This document shows positions 55,325 through 64,000 of a stretch of DNA of 64,000 nt, piece by piece. The notes beneath the pieces are model-generated. The model was not told the DNA's origin. It saw only the letters and a program-made list of their open reading frames with translations, and ran no database searches. Position 1 is the stretch's first letter. Each line of letters begins with the position of its first letter. Position numbers and translations under genes: made by a program. The stretch covers positions 559,694,176-559,758,175 of the forward strand of contig NC_058521.1 in assembly GCF_904849725.1 (NCBI RefSeq). Reading direction: 5' to 3'. This DNA is from Hordeum vulgare subsp. vulgare. Lineage: Eukaryota > Streptophyta > Magnoliopsida > Poales > Poaceae.

Positions 55325-55342
55325 TCCCCGGCAACGACGCCA
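55325..55342 (-). other. Primer binding site of the second Gypsy element
   Basis: It reads tggcgtcgttgccgggga on the minus strand and differs by one base from the site at 3232-3249. Confidence 0.8.
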
Positions 55343-55349
55343 AAAAAGA

Positions 55350-55640
55350 GTCTCGTAATCGACAGGAACGTGTCTTCCCACTGAATGTGCATTGCTAGAA
55401 ATTCTGAAACAAATCCGAAAATAATGCGAGCACCATAACTTAAACGCTAGTGGGCTAGGAATATCACTCTTCTCCTAACTATCAAACCAAAGAAAGAACT
55501 TGTTAAGCATCATATGATGATAACGTATCATAGTAAGTGGTATGCTACTATATGTTATGTATGACAATAAATAAAGTCATCTAATATACTGTTATATATA
55601 CTATGCACCATAAAATTAGCATCATACATTATACCATACT
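55350..55640 (-). repeat. 5' LTR fragment of a different Gypsy subfamily
   Basis: The DNA beyond the primer site (cgtaatcgacaggaacg...) does not resemble the LTR at 47970-49484, although it is in the 5' LTR position. It is truncated after about 290 bp. Confidence 0.5.
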
Positions 55641-55822
55641 AGCAAAAGGCCCGTGCGTTGCAACGGGAGAAAAAAATACCACACGCTTTTAATCTTTTTA
55701 TAATCATTTTAATTTATTAAAATAATGATGGAGCGCGGGTTGAGTAATAAAAATTACAGGGGCTTTTTTATAAAAATGCCGCGGTGGGTTTTCCGACGGA
55801 TGCAATAGCCTCTTTATTATAT
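55641..55822 (+). repeat. Short dispersed repeat (tactagcaaaaggcccgtg type), copy A
   Basis: It begins atactagcaaaaggcccgtg and runs through aaatgccgcggtgggttttcc to ctttattat. The second copy starts in its tail. It resembles a short interspersed retroelement but I cannot assign a class. Confidence 0.55.
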
Positions 55823-56654
55823 ACTAGCAAAAGGGCCCGTGCGTTGCAACGGGAGAAAAAATACCACACGGTTGGAGGCATGGGGAGGGGATCTCACCAG
55901 ATGACGAGTTCCTGCCGGAGGAGGGGATACGATGAGGGGAGCAAGGGTTAGGCGCCTCTATCTGGCCATAATGAGTCGCCGTTGCCGCGCCATAACCTCG
56001 GAGTTTCCCGTGTGAGCCATGGAGGTCCGCCTCCACCTGCACGTACTTCGATCCGTCGCGCCTTATCCGCGCGCCGCCGCAGTTCTGCATCGAGCAGACG
56101 CATCATCCCCGGTCACTGTAGCTGTGGCGTTGATTTGATCCAGAAGTTGTGCTCGAGCGCCGAAACGGGGGCAGCAAGCGCGCAGAGGTACGGCCCCGGA
56201 GGAGGGTGGGTTGAGATCGACAGCAGTGGTGGTTGAGGTCGGCCGCGGCGGCGAGTGGTGTCGCAGCGGCCTGGGCACAGGCCAGGGTGGACCAGGGTCG
56301 ACGCGATGCGCTCGAGCGCCGCAACGGGGCCAGTGAGCGGGGAGAGGTACGGCCGGAGAGGCGGGTGGGTTGAGATCGACAGCGGTAGCGGTTGAGGTCG
56401 GCCGCGACGGCGAGTGGTGTGGCGGCGGCGTGGGCACAGGTCAGGATGGCCCAGGGTCGATGGGAGGAGGCGATGCGCACGGGTATAATTTTTGCAGCGA
56501 ATCGTTTTTTCCTTTTGCGTTGCAGATAAATGATGGCGCGTGAGTTTTAAAAATTACAGGTTTTTTTTTATAAAAATGCCGCGGTGAGTTTTCCGACGGA
56601 AACAATAACCGCTTTATTATTAGGTATAGATATAGATATAGATATAGATTATAC
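55823..56654 (+). repeat. Same repeat, copy B, with GC-rich insert and (TATAGA)n tail
   Basis: It starts atactagcaaaagggcccgtg and ends aaatgccgcggtgagttttcc...ttattaggtatagatatagatatagat, so it has a hexanucleotide tail. Between these conserved ends lies about 640 bp of GC-rich DNA absent from copy A. Confidence 0.55.
56152..56478. repeat. Tandem duplication of about 159 bp inside copy B
   Basis: ctcgagcgccg(a/c)aacgggg starts at 56152 and again at 56311. Both copies contain gggtgggttgagatcgacagc and gcgacggcgagtggtgt-like words. Confidence 0.85.
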
Positions 56655-59004
56655 CATATACACGCGGAAGGTCTAACCATCCAATTATTGATTGGTCTTG
56701 GAAACTAGGCTAAATATTCGCGAACCGGCCGGTGTAGCTTCTTTTACCATTAAATATGCTAAAATCAAATTCCTATTCATTTCTTTATTTTGCAGGAAAG
56801 GAATCTTTCATTCATCAGCCATGATGTTTACATTCAAAAAAGAAAATCCCCATCCATGTATGAGAGACGACCAGTTTGATTTTCAGCTTTTGCTTGCATT
56901 CTTGTAAAACGAGGTACATGATTTGACTTTTCTGTTGGAGCAAGAGTACAGAGATTTTGCTTGTACCACCCTAATATTCTTAGTTGTAGTACGTACGGTG
57001 AACTTTAAAGTTAGGGTGTACGTACACTTGAACTTTTAAACTAGGGTGCACGTACGGCGTTCGAAAGCAAGTACTTCCGCTACTGGTACTACTGTATTTG
57101 ATACTACGAGTCCATCGATCCATGCGGGGCTTTCTGCTGAGCAGGCCACCGCGTAGCCAACGGTTCGTGCTTCGGACAACTCTCATCAGATACGATTGCA
57201 CGACTCACAGTACCCATGCAGGCGTGGACAGAGACGAGAAGAGAGAGAGAGAGATGGCCGGATGGGTTCACGTGATGGATCTGGGACAGATCGATGCACA
57301 CCATTGACAAGATCTTTTCGCAGGAGGATGACAAGTGATGACGTCCCGAATGGAATGCTAGCGTGTCTTCATCGATCTTTCTTGGAATACATGAACAATA
57401 CCTTTTGCATGGCCCTGTGACACGGTGCAGCTACCCGTCCGTCCGGGGGTCACAGCTTAGCTCAAGTCTTATTGATGTAGTAATAGTAATAATAATATCT
57501 ATTAGGCTGTGGTAAAAAACGAGAGAGAGAGAGAGAGGGGTCAGCTGCTGGCTGTGGGCATGCATTGAGGCGTCTGCGCCGGCCCTGCGGTACGTAGCTG
57601 AGCTCTAGCTAGCTGCCGAGCAGCCACAGTCGAGAAACGTAGCATGCATCTTAACGCGCGTGGCGCCAAACCGATCCCTGGTCGATTCAATTACGAATGA
57701 TGCAGCTGATCGATCGATGAACCGGCCGGCCATATCGCATGCATGGCACATGGCAGCGCCATGGACGGCACCAAATTTGGCCGCGATCCATGGGCTCCAT
57801 ATATCCAAGCGAGCCCCTCAAACGTACGGCCGGTCCTGACGTCCGTCTACTCGATCGCTGGCCTAGCCCGAACCCCCACGCCACCGCCCTCCTCCCGTCT
57901 CCATCCCTCCAACGCGCACACAACGTACGCACGTACGCACGCACGCAACCGTGCGACCGCAACCGCATGCATTCCCGCGTGGCACGCAACCATGCATGCT
58001 GGTGATTACAGTAAGTGTGCATGCATGCATGGGAGCTATGCAAGCAACTTGCTTCCCATGGCTCGATCCGGCCGGCGGACCGGTCGCCCCGCCGTGGCAG
58101 CCATCCATGCATGCACCCTGTGCTGTGCCGGCGAGCCCTCCCGTCATGCATGCTCAGGCATGCATGTGTTGGCTGCTACTTAAGGTAGCGCTCCCATGAG
58201 ACGTACGCGCATGCATGCTCTTGCTGCTCGATCACGAGAGGTCCTACGAGGGAGGATACACATATATGTCCACCGCGCCTTGTCGAGTCACGAACCGACC
58301 GACCAGACGGCGGACGGACCCATTTTCCACGCGATCGATGCGTGCATGCACGTGATGACCACCAGGACTCACCTGTATGTACCCAAGCGACGTCGCAGGT
58401 CGATCGGGTACGTGCGACCGGCTGGAAATTTGCGTATCGATCCAACCGACCGGAACGCCTGTTTCGTCCGAGTACGTTTTTCTTGGCGTCTTTTTAGCGC
58501 TGTGCATGCATGGCGTCTGTGTGTGGTATCCCCACCAAGTCTGGACGGACGGACGGTGCTCCGGCCGATTCAGCTACAGATGGAGTAACTGTATTATTTT
58601 GGTGAAAAAATGTAACAGTTTCATGTACACAACCAGGTGTACTACCATGGGTGATGGGTCCTCCCCAACAAACAGTTGAAACAAGAAGGCCTGTAGTAGC
58701 TAGGATGCTTGATTTGGAGTATGCGCCCGAAATCAGGTCTCACGACGGCCGACCCGGACGTATGTGTAACTCCTACTTTTTTTCTGTATCAAAATACTTA
58801 TTGTTGGGAACACTAAAAGCATCTCTAACCGTACCCTTCAAACTTTTCTCAAACATATGGACAGGTCGTCAGATCACTGCGCGGTCACAAAAATTCAATC
58901 CAAATGAACCTGTTAAACCGACCTCAAACGCTCGGATTAACCGGCAACTCAAACATAGGGCGGATATGGGGAGCCCGACCGCGCCGGGGCACGTTCGCCT
59001 GGTC
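56655..59004. other. Low-copy-looking non-coding DNA with dense CATGCATG motifs
   Basis: 57.55-58.55 kb is GC-rich and carries more than a dozen catgca/tgcatg words and several tacgtacg runs. A short direct repeat (gaactttaaagttagggtgtacgtac and variant) lies at 56999-57056, and (ga)n at 57521-57536. Frames open on both strands only because of base composition. No conserved protein is seen. Confidence 0.5.
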
Positions 59005-59009
59005 CACAC

Positions 59010-60679
59010 TGTTAGAAATATGTCCTAGAGACAATAATAAATTAGTTATTATTGTATTTCTTTTTTCATAATAATCATTTATTATTCATGCTAGAATTGT
59101 ATTGATTAGAAACTCAAATACATGTGTGGATGCATAAACAACATACTGTCCCTAGTGAACCTCTAAGGACTAGCTCGTTGATCAAAGATGGTCAACGTTT
59201 TCTGACCATAGACATGAGTTGTCATTTGATAATGGGATCTGATGTGATGGACAAGACACAAACTATGAACGTAGCATGTGGTCGTGTCAGTTTATTGCTA
59301 TTGTTTTCTACATGTCAAGTATCTGCTTCTAAGACCATGAGATCATGCAACTCACGGGCACCAGAGGAATGCCTTGTGTAACAAACGTCACAACGTAACT
59401 GGATGACTATAAATGTGCTCTACAGGTATCTCCGAGGTGTGTGTTGGGTGACGTGAATCGAGACTGAGATTTGTCACTTCGTATGACAGAGAGGTATGTC
59501 TGGACCCACTCGGTAGTACAACATCACAAGAAGCTTGCAAGCAATGTGACTAAGGAGTTAGTCACGGGATCTTGTATTACGGAACGAGTAAAGAGACTTG
59601 CCAGTAACGAGATTGAATAACATACCGACGGATAAAGGGAACAGTATACGAGATTGATTGAATTGACATCGTGGTTCAACCGATAAAGATCTTCGTTAAA
59701 TATGTAGGAGCTGATATGGTTATTGGCTGGAGAGTGTCTCGGTCATGTTTGTATAGTTCTCAAACCCGCAGGGTCTGCACACTTAAGGTTCGGTGACGAT
59801 TTGGTATTAATGCGTTATGTGTGATGATAATCGAAAGTATTTCGGAGCCCCGGATGAGATCCCGTAAGTCACGAGGAGCTTCCGAATGGTCCGGAGGTAA
59901 ATATTTATATATGGAAAGTCATATTTTTGGCTATCGGAAAAGTTTCGGGGTTTTCCAGTATTGTACCGGGAAGTTTCTAGAAGGTTCTGGAAACTTTCGG
60001 AGGAGTCCGGCAGTCCACCAAGGGTTCTACCACGTCCTAAGGGTTTGCATGGGCTGAGGGGAGACATCATGGCCTTATTGGGCCAAACGCACAAGTCCCT
60101 CAAGGTCCATGCAGTTGGGAAAGATGAAAAGTTCACTTTTGTATGGAAGGGAAGGAAGGGGACTAGGATTCCACCTCCTCCTTCCCTTGGCTGCGTCCTA
60201 GGGCTTAAAGGGGCTGTTCCCCACGCCCCTCCACCTATATATAGAGGGGAGGGGCACCCCAAGAGAACACACGAAGCCCTTGTCGTCCCTCTCTCTTCCT
60301 AGATCGTTTTCTCCTCCGTTCATGGTTTTGATAGCGCTAGACATTGCCCTGCCGAGATAGCACCACCACCACCGCCACCACACCCTCGTGTTGCTGGAGA
60401 ACTCATTTACTACTTCGCCCTCGCTCGCCGGATCGAGGAGGCGGAGACGTCATCGAGCTGTACATGTGCTGAACGAGGAGGTGTCGTCCGTTCAGCGCTC
60501 GATCGGGAGTTTGTGGGACGGATCGTGATTGGATCGCGAAGACATACCACTACATCAACCGCGTTCTTTAACTCTTCCGCTTAGCGATCTACAAGGGTAT
60601 GTAGATACAATATCTCCTTTTGTAGATGTTCTTGGTGAGCGTACGCAAATTTTTGTTTCCCATGCAATGTTCCCCAACA
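59010..60679 (+). mobile_element. Copia solo LTR, Angela/BARE-1/WIS type
   Basis: A 1670-bp LTR begins tgttagaaatatgtcctagag and ends caatgttccccaaca, with identical 5-bp flanks CACAC (59005-59009 and 60680-60684). The opening 600 bp (gctagaattgtattgat, aactcaaatacatgtgtgg, gagacttgccagtaacgag) match the well-known Triticeae Angela/BARE family pattern. A TATA box (tatatatag) lies at about 60236. No internal domain remains. Confidence 0.88.
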
Positions 60680-60817
60680 CACACTGGTCTGCATCGACAC
60701 CACCTATATTCGTCCTCATCCGTTGGCCGGACCAAATCCTAGCCACTTCACTCCACTCCCCTCCACTCCCATTCGCCACCCAAGCTCACCTCCCGCGATC
60801 TTCGGCCTTCTCCGACA

Positions 60818-61430
60818 TGGCCTCCAGCGGATCCGACTCCGACCAGTCTGAATCCGTCGACTGTGGGTCGTCTCGTGCGGAGGGGAGGAGGCAACGACGG
60901 TTCGCATTCCACTCCGCAGCTCCCGTGAGGACAACACTCGGTCGACGGGAGGATCTGTCCGCCGCTACTCCATAGCGTCCGCTCAAAGGGCGCTCGGTTC
61001 CACTGGGGTAGGATCATCCACGTCTCGGCGGGCGGATCCATCGACCGAACCCGCGGACATCGAGTCCCATCGGGAACGGGCTGTCCGTCGTGGGAAGGAG
61101 AGGATAAGGATAGCCGAGGCCTATCTCGCGGAGGAAATGGCGAAGGAGGCGGCTAATGCGTCGACACGGGCGACCATAGAGGAGGAAGCCATCCGTGCCT
61201 GAATTTTGAAGAAACAGTTGCGGCAGAACATGCGCGCCCTCGCTTGCGAGCAGAATCAGGCGGTCCGTGAAATGACCGGACTGCCACCGAAGGACGAGAA
61301 GGAGGTGAGCGGCGGCGAGGACAACTCCGGTGACGAGCAGATCCGGTTTGATCTGTACTGCGTCTTCGACCGGTACTTCCACGACAAGGACGGGAAGGGC
61401 GCCGAGAAGGACAAGGCTAGCCATGGATAA
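60818..61430 (+). pseudogene. Unknown gene-like sequence, broken
   Basis: One part reads MASSGSDSDQSESVDCGSSR up to a stop at about 60973. A second frame from about 61010 reads ESHRERAVRRGKER, EAYLAEEMAKEAA and EEEAIRA, then TGA (61200-61202), then ILKKQLRQNMRALACEQNQ and PPKDEKEVSGGEDNSGDEQ, to a stop at 61428. The single TGA is probably a CGA change. The protein would be charged and helical. I do not recognise it. The solo LTR sits about 140 bp upstream, in what may be the promoter or 5' end of the same repeat. Confidence 0.45.
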
Positions 61431-61718
61431 TTTCAACCATAGCAAAACATGCCGAATTTTGGTAGTCCCATGGCATGTTTAGGAGTAATGGAGTAGCCGA
61501 ACAACGCTCAGTAGTTACATGGGTTGTATGGATTTGGGATATGAGATTTGAGGTGTCTGGATGTAGACTGCATTATTTAAGGCGTGACCGATCAGTGTCC
61601 GTGAATGCAACTGACGTGTGCGCGGGCGTTTGTGGGGCCGGATTTGATGGGTCCAGCTATAGATAATCTAATGCAAGCAACCTCATTTAAAAATATTATG
61701 ATACGGAGGGAATACTTG

Positions 61719-61828
61719 CGCCTCCATACGAAATTACTTATCGTAAAAATATTATAATGAATGTGTCTAAAAATATTATACGTCTAAATATATCTATTTT
61801 TACGATAAATAATTTTAGACGGAGGGAT
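61719..61828. repeat. Degenerate Stowaway-type MITE
   Basis: Inverted halves are cctccatacgaaattacttatcgtaaaaa and tttttacgataaataattttagacggaggg. Confidence 0.65.
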
Positions 61829-62367
61829 TGCCTTTTTTGTTCGAAATGGTTGACACAAACGTTACATGATTTTATAGGGAAACGGTATCATTTTCATGCG
61901 AGGGAGGATAATATCAAGTTTGTTTTATAATATAACTGGACATCCTTGTACCCTCAACCTAGTGGGATCAACTGACATGCTTGCCATCATATTTTTCTTT
62001 TTCTTTCTTTTTAGGATAGCCACCATGTATTTCCCACGGAGGACATATATGGCCTTTTAGTTGTAGGCAATATTACCATTGATAGCATGACGCACGTATT
62101 GATATATTCTAGAGAGAATTCCTTACTTGACACCTCCTTAAAATCACGTTCCTTATTTGACATTGAACAAAATTTTCTTCCCTATATGACCTCTACTCTT
62201 AATTTTATTTCCTGTATGACACTCTAGTTCATTTCGTACAAGTGAAAAGACCTTTTTACCCATGTGCATAATGTGATCAGAAATGTGCCAAGAAATCTGT
62301 CGTGGTTAATTTTTGGACGTAGCGCGCGCGGAGACCTTCCCGTCCCGGTCGCTGACTCGCTGGTCAA
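61829..62367. other. Non-coding stretch
   Basis: No gene, element edge or tandem repeat seen. Confidence 0.4.
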
Positions 62368-62435
62368 GCTTAGTATAACTTTATACTAAAGTTAGTACAA
62401 ACTTGAGACACTTATTTTAAAACGGAGAGATTATA
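62368..62435. repeat. Stowaway-type MITE fragment
   Basis: The right end ttgagacacttattttaaaacggagagat and an inner tactaaagttagtac palindrome remain. Confidence 0.55.
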
Positions 62436-62460
62436 TGGTTGTACGAGTATGTGGCATGTG

Positions 62461-63798
62461 CAGGACCGGCCCTGGGCCAGGGCAGCAGGGGCGACGGCCT
62501 GGGGCCCAGCCAAATTAGAGGCCCCGACCTAGTGCTTCAGTGTATATATAGATATAGGCCTTGATGAATTTGGTAAATAAAAACAAAAGATACTCTAGGC
62601 AGGGAGGCCCATATCCAGCAGAAGCCCAACTGCCAAGTGGCAAAGGCAGGCACGCGCGCACACGGGCACAAGGCCAGTGACTCTGTTCCTCCTCAGGTCA
62701 AACGCCGATTCGTCTTTCTCGCCTGTTTGTCTCCAACAGATCGGCCTATCGGACTCTGTTCCTCCTCAGGAGTCTGTCACAGCGGCTGCCGCCGGATGCT
62801 AGCGCATAGGGGCGGTTCGCGAGGAACAGCAGGAGACAAAGGTAAATCTGATGAATTTACCTAAGCCCTAAATCTTAATCCAGTTATTAATTTACATTCT
62901 TCTTTTTACAACAGTAGTGGGTATGGAGTAGGGTTCGACCTTATGTTGTTGCCGGCATGCTCCTGGACTTCAAGATTCCTTGATTGTATTTGGATAGCGG
63001 CAGCCCCGAAGAATTCAGATTGTCACTGATTTATAACCACCTTCAGCCTTCACGTGCCTTCGCTCCTTTTTCCTTCCAAACATGCAGCCTGAAAAACATG
63101 TATTTGTTTTCGGGAAAAGAAAAAAGAGGAAAATAACATATATGTCTATTGAGAATCAGAAAGGAGCTATGCATAAATTTGTTATGAGGAATGACACTAC
63201 TGATAGTTTTGAGAAATTAGATGGCAATGGTGTTGAAGAACAACCTGCTGAGAATGAGACCATAACTGAGGAAAACAATGCCCCTATGAGACTCCTAAAT
63301 AATTGAGTGACCGTGAGAATCCTGCAAGTGTAGATGAACAAGGATCTTCTCCTTTTTATATCTCTGACCCTAGAAACTAGGACGCTCTTGACAATAAATC
63401 AAGAGATATTCTGATTGAAAGAGGGCCTACAAGGGAATAAAAGCTTGTGTTTGAAAGGATCACATTTAGAATTTATCTTGACACTATCATTAATGATTTT
63501 GCATCAAAAAATTACACGAAGGAGCCATTTCTCATGATTACTTGAGGCTTGAGGTTCACTAGCATGTCAATTTTTCTTTTGTTCTTCGTGACTTCTAGGA
63601 TGTTTGATTTACACCTGAAGTATGACATTGTTGTTTATGACTTGGTGTAGTATTTACGAAGGAAAAATTGCCGTTGTTTATTATAACTTTGCAATAAAAA
63701 AATATCGATGTATAGAATCAATTTTTCATACAATACTGTCATTGGGCCCATTCATTTGAGTTCGCCCCGGGGCTTTCGAAACTTTAGGACCGGCACTG
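62461..63798 (+). mobile_element. Non-autonomous hAT transposon, 1.34 kb
   Basis: The ends caggaccggccctg and taggaccggcactg are imperfect inverted repeats of hAT type (CAG...). The flanking 8 bp GGCATGTG are identical on both sides (62453-62460, 63799-63806), the hAT target duplication length. It contains only the N-terminal part of a hAT transposase, so it is an internally deleted derivative. Confidence 0.9.
63082..63500 (+). pseudogene. N-terminal remnant of TTF-zinc-finger hAT transposase
   Basis: The first frame reads MQPEKHVFVFGKRKKRK and ENQKGAMHKFV, ending at 63304. It then continues in another frame with ISDPRN, a stop, DALDNKSRDILIERGPTRE, a stop, and KLVFERITF. The DPRNW.LD...RD.L..RGP block is characteristic of the region just before the TTF-type zinc finger in plant ZMYM1-like hAT transposases. 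The finger, catalytic core and dimerisation domain are absent. Confidence 0.7.
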
Positions 63799-63806
63799 GG
63801 CATGTG

Positions 63807-64000
63807 CCTACGTTTTTCTTTAGAATATGGCATGTTTATTTTAGAATATGGCTTGTGTCTATATATGGTGCTTTTTTCACTTCAAAAATCTGCCTCTTGG
63901 AAAAGGTTCAGTCAGAATATCCTTTTTCTATAGTGAGAGGGCATCTCATTCTCATTCAAAGGCCAAAGAAAAGGCCGCAAGAAACCTACCAAGCCGTTTG
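63807..64000. other. Window end, unassigned
   Basis: No feature recognised in the last 194 bp. Confidence 0.4.

Noticed and set aside
56063..56480. Pair of 125-codon minus-strand frames
   Set aside because: They follow the 159-bp tandem duplication and repeat themselves; no domain recognisable.
57687..58183. Overlapping 146- and 154-codon frames on both strands
   Set aside because: Both arise from GC-rich catgcatg/cgtacg DNA; no family resemblance and no splice or start context that favours either.

Overview
This is nuclear DNA of a large, repeat-rich grass genome, almost certainly a Triticeae species (wheat, barley, Aegilops or rye group). The basis is the repeat content: an Angela/BARE-1/WIS-type Copia solo LTR, Athila-lineage Gypsy elements with a tRNA-Asp primer site, CACTA elements whose ends are built from 'tcccggttggtg...caccaaccggga' hairpins, and many Stowaway and Tourist MITEs. 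Only one convincing intact host gene is present: a four-exon YUCCA flavin monooxygenase (auxin biosynthesis) at 9786-12414 on the plus strand. Nearly everything else is transposons, mostly broken and nested in each other. Layout: 1-4734 is the 5' part of an Athila-like Gypsy element on the minus strand, inserted into another minus-strand LTR (4735-5966). 6030-8790 is a minus-strand PIF/Harbinger-like element with a decayed Myb/SANT-like ORF1 and an RNase H1 N-terminal (viroplasmin-like) domain. YUCCA follows, with two Stowaway MITEs in intron 1. Then come a LINE reverse-transcriptase scrap (about 14.75-15.0 kb) and a second Harbinger-like copy on the plus strand (15776-20395), split by nested Copia-type LTR DNA. 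20448-25674 holds a Pack-MULE-like element, a Tourist MITE, another 3-bp-TSD MITE and a nest of Stowaways around a foldback element. 25684-31137 is a complete-ended Mutator-like element (perfect 9-bp target duplication) carrying a GRF-zinc-finger membrane protein on one strand and an internally deleted transposase on the other. A small GC-ended MULE (31432-32001) follows, then 5 kb of AT-rich non-coding DNA. 37273-46988 is a 9.7-kb CACTA element or composite with matching 3-bp duplications. It carries a broken GRF-type gene, large tandem arrays, a hairpin array and a broken ORF2 ending in a Ulp1-like peptidase domain, but no recognisable CACTA transposase. 46996-55640 holds two MITEs and an Athila-like remnant, itself carrying a CACTA element (from 51074) with a B3-like gene. 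55641-64000 holds short repeats with a (TATAGA)n tail, a low-copy stretch dense in CATGCATG, the Copia solo LTR (59010-60679), a broken gene of unknown function, and a non-autonomous hAT with a perfect 8-bp duplication. The biology of most interest is the passenger proteins. GRF zinc finger plus C-terminal hydrophobic segment proteins ride in two unrelated DNA transposons (MULE and CACTA). An RNase H1 N-terminal domain travels with a Harbinger ORF1 in two independent copies. A B3-like DNA-binding protein sits in a CACTA. All family assignments are by eye from translated motifs; no database search was possible.
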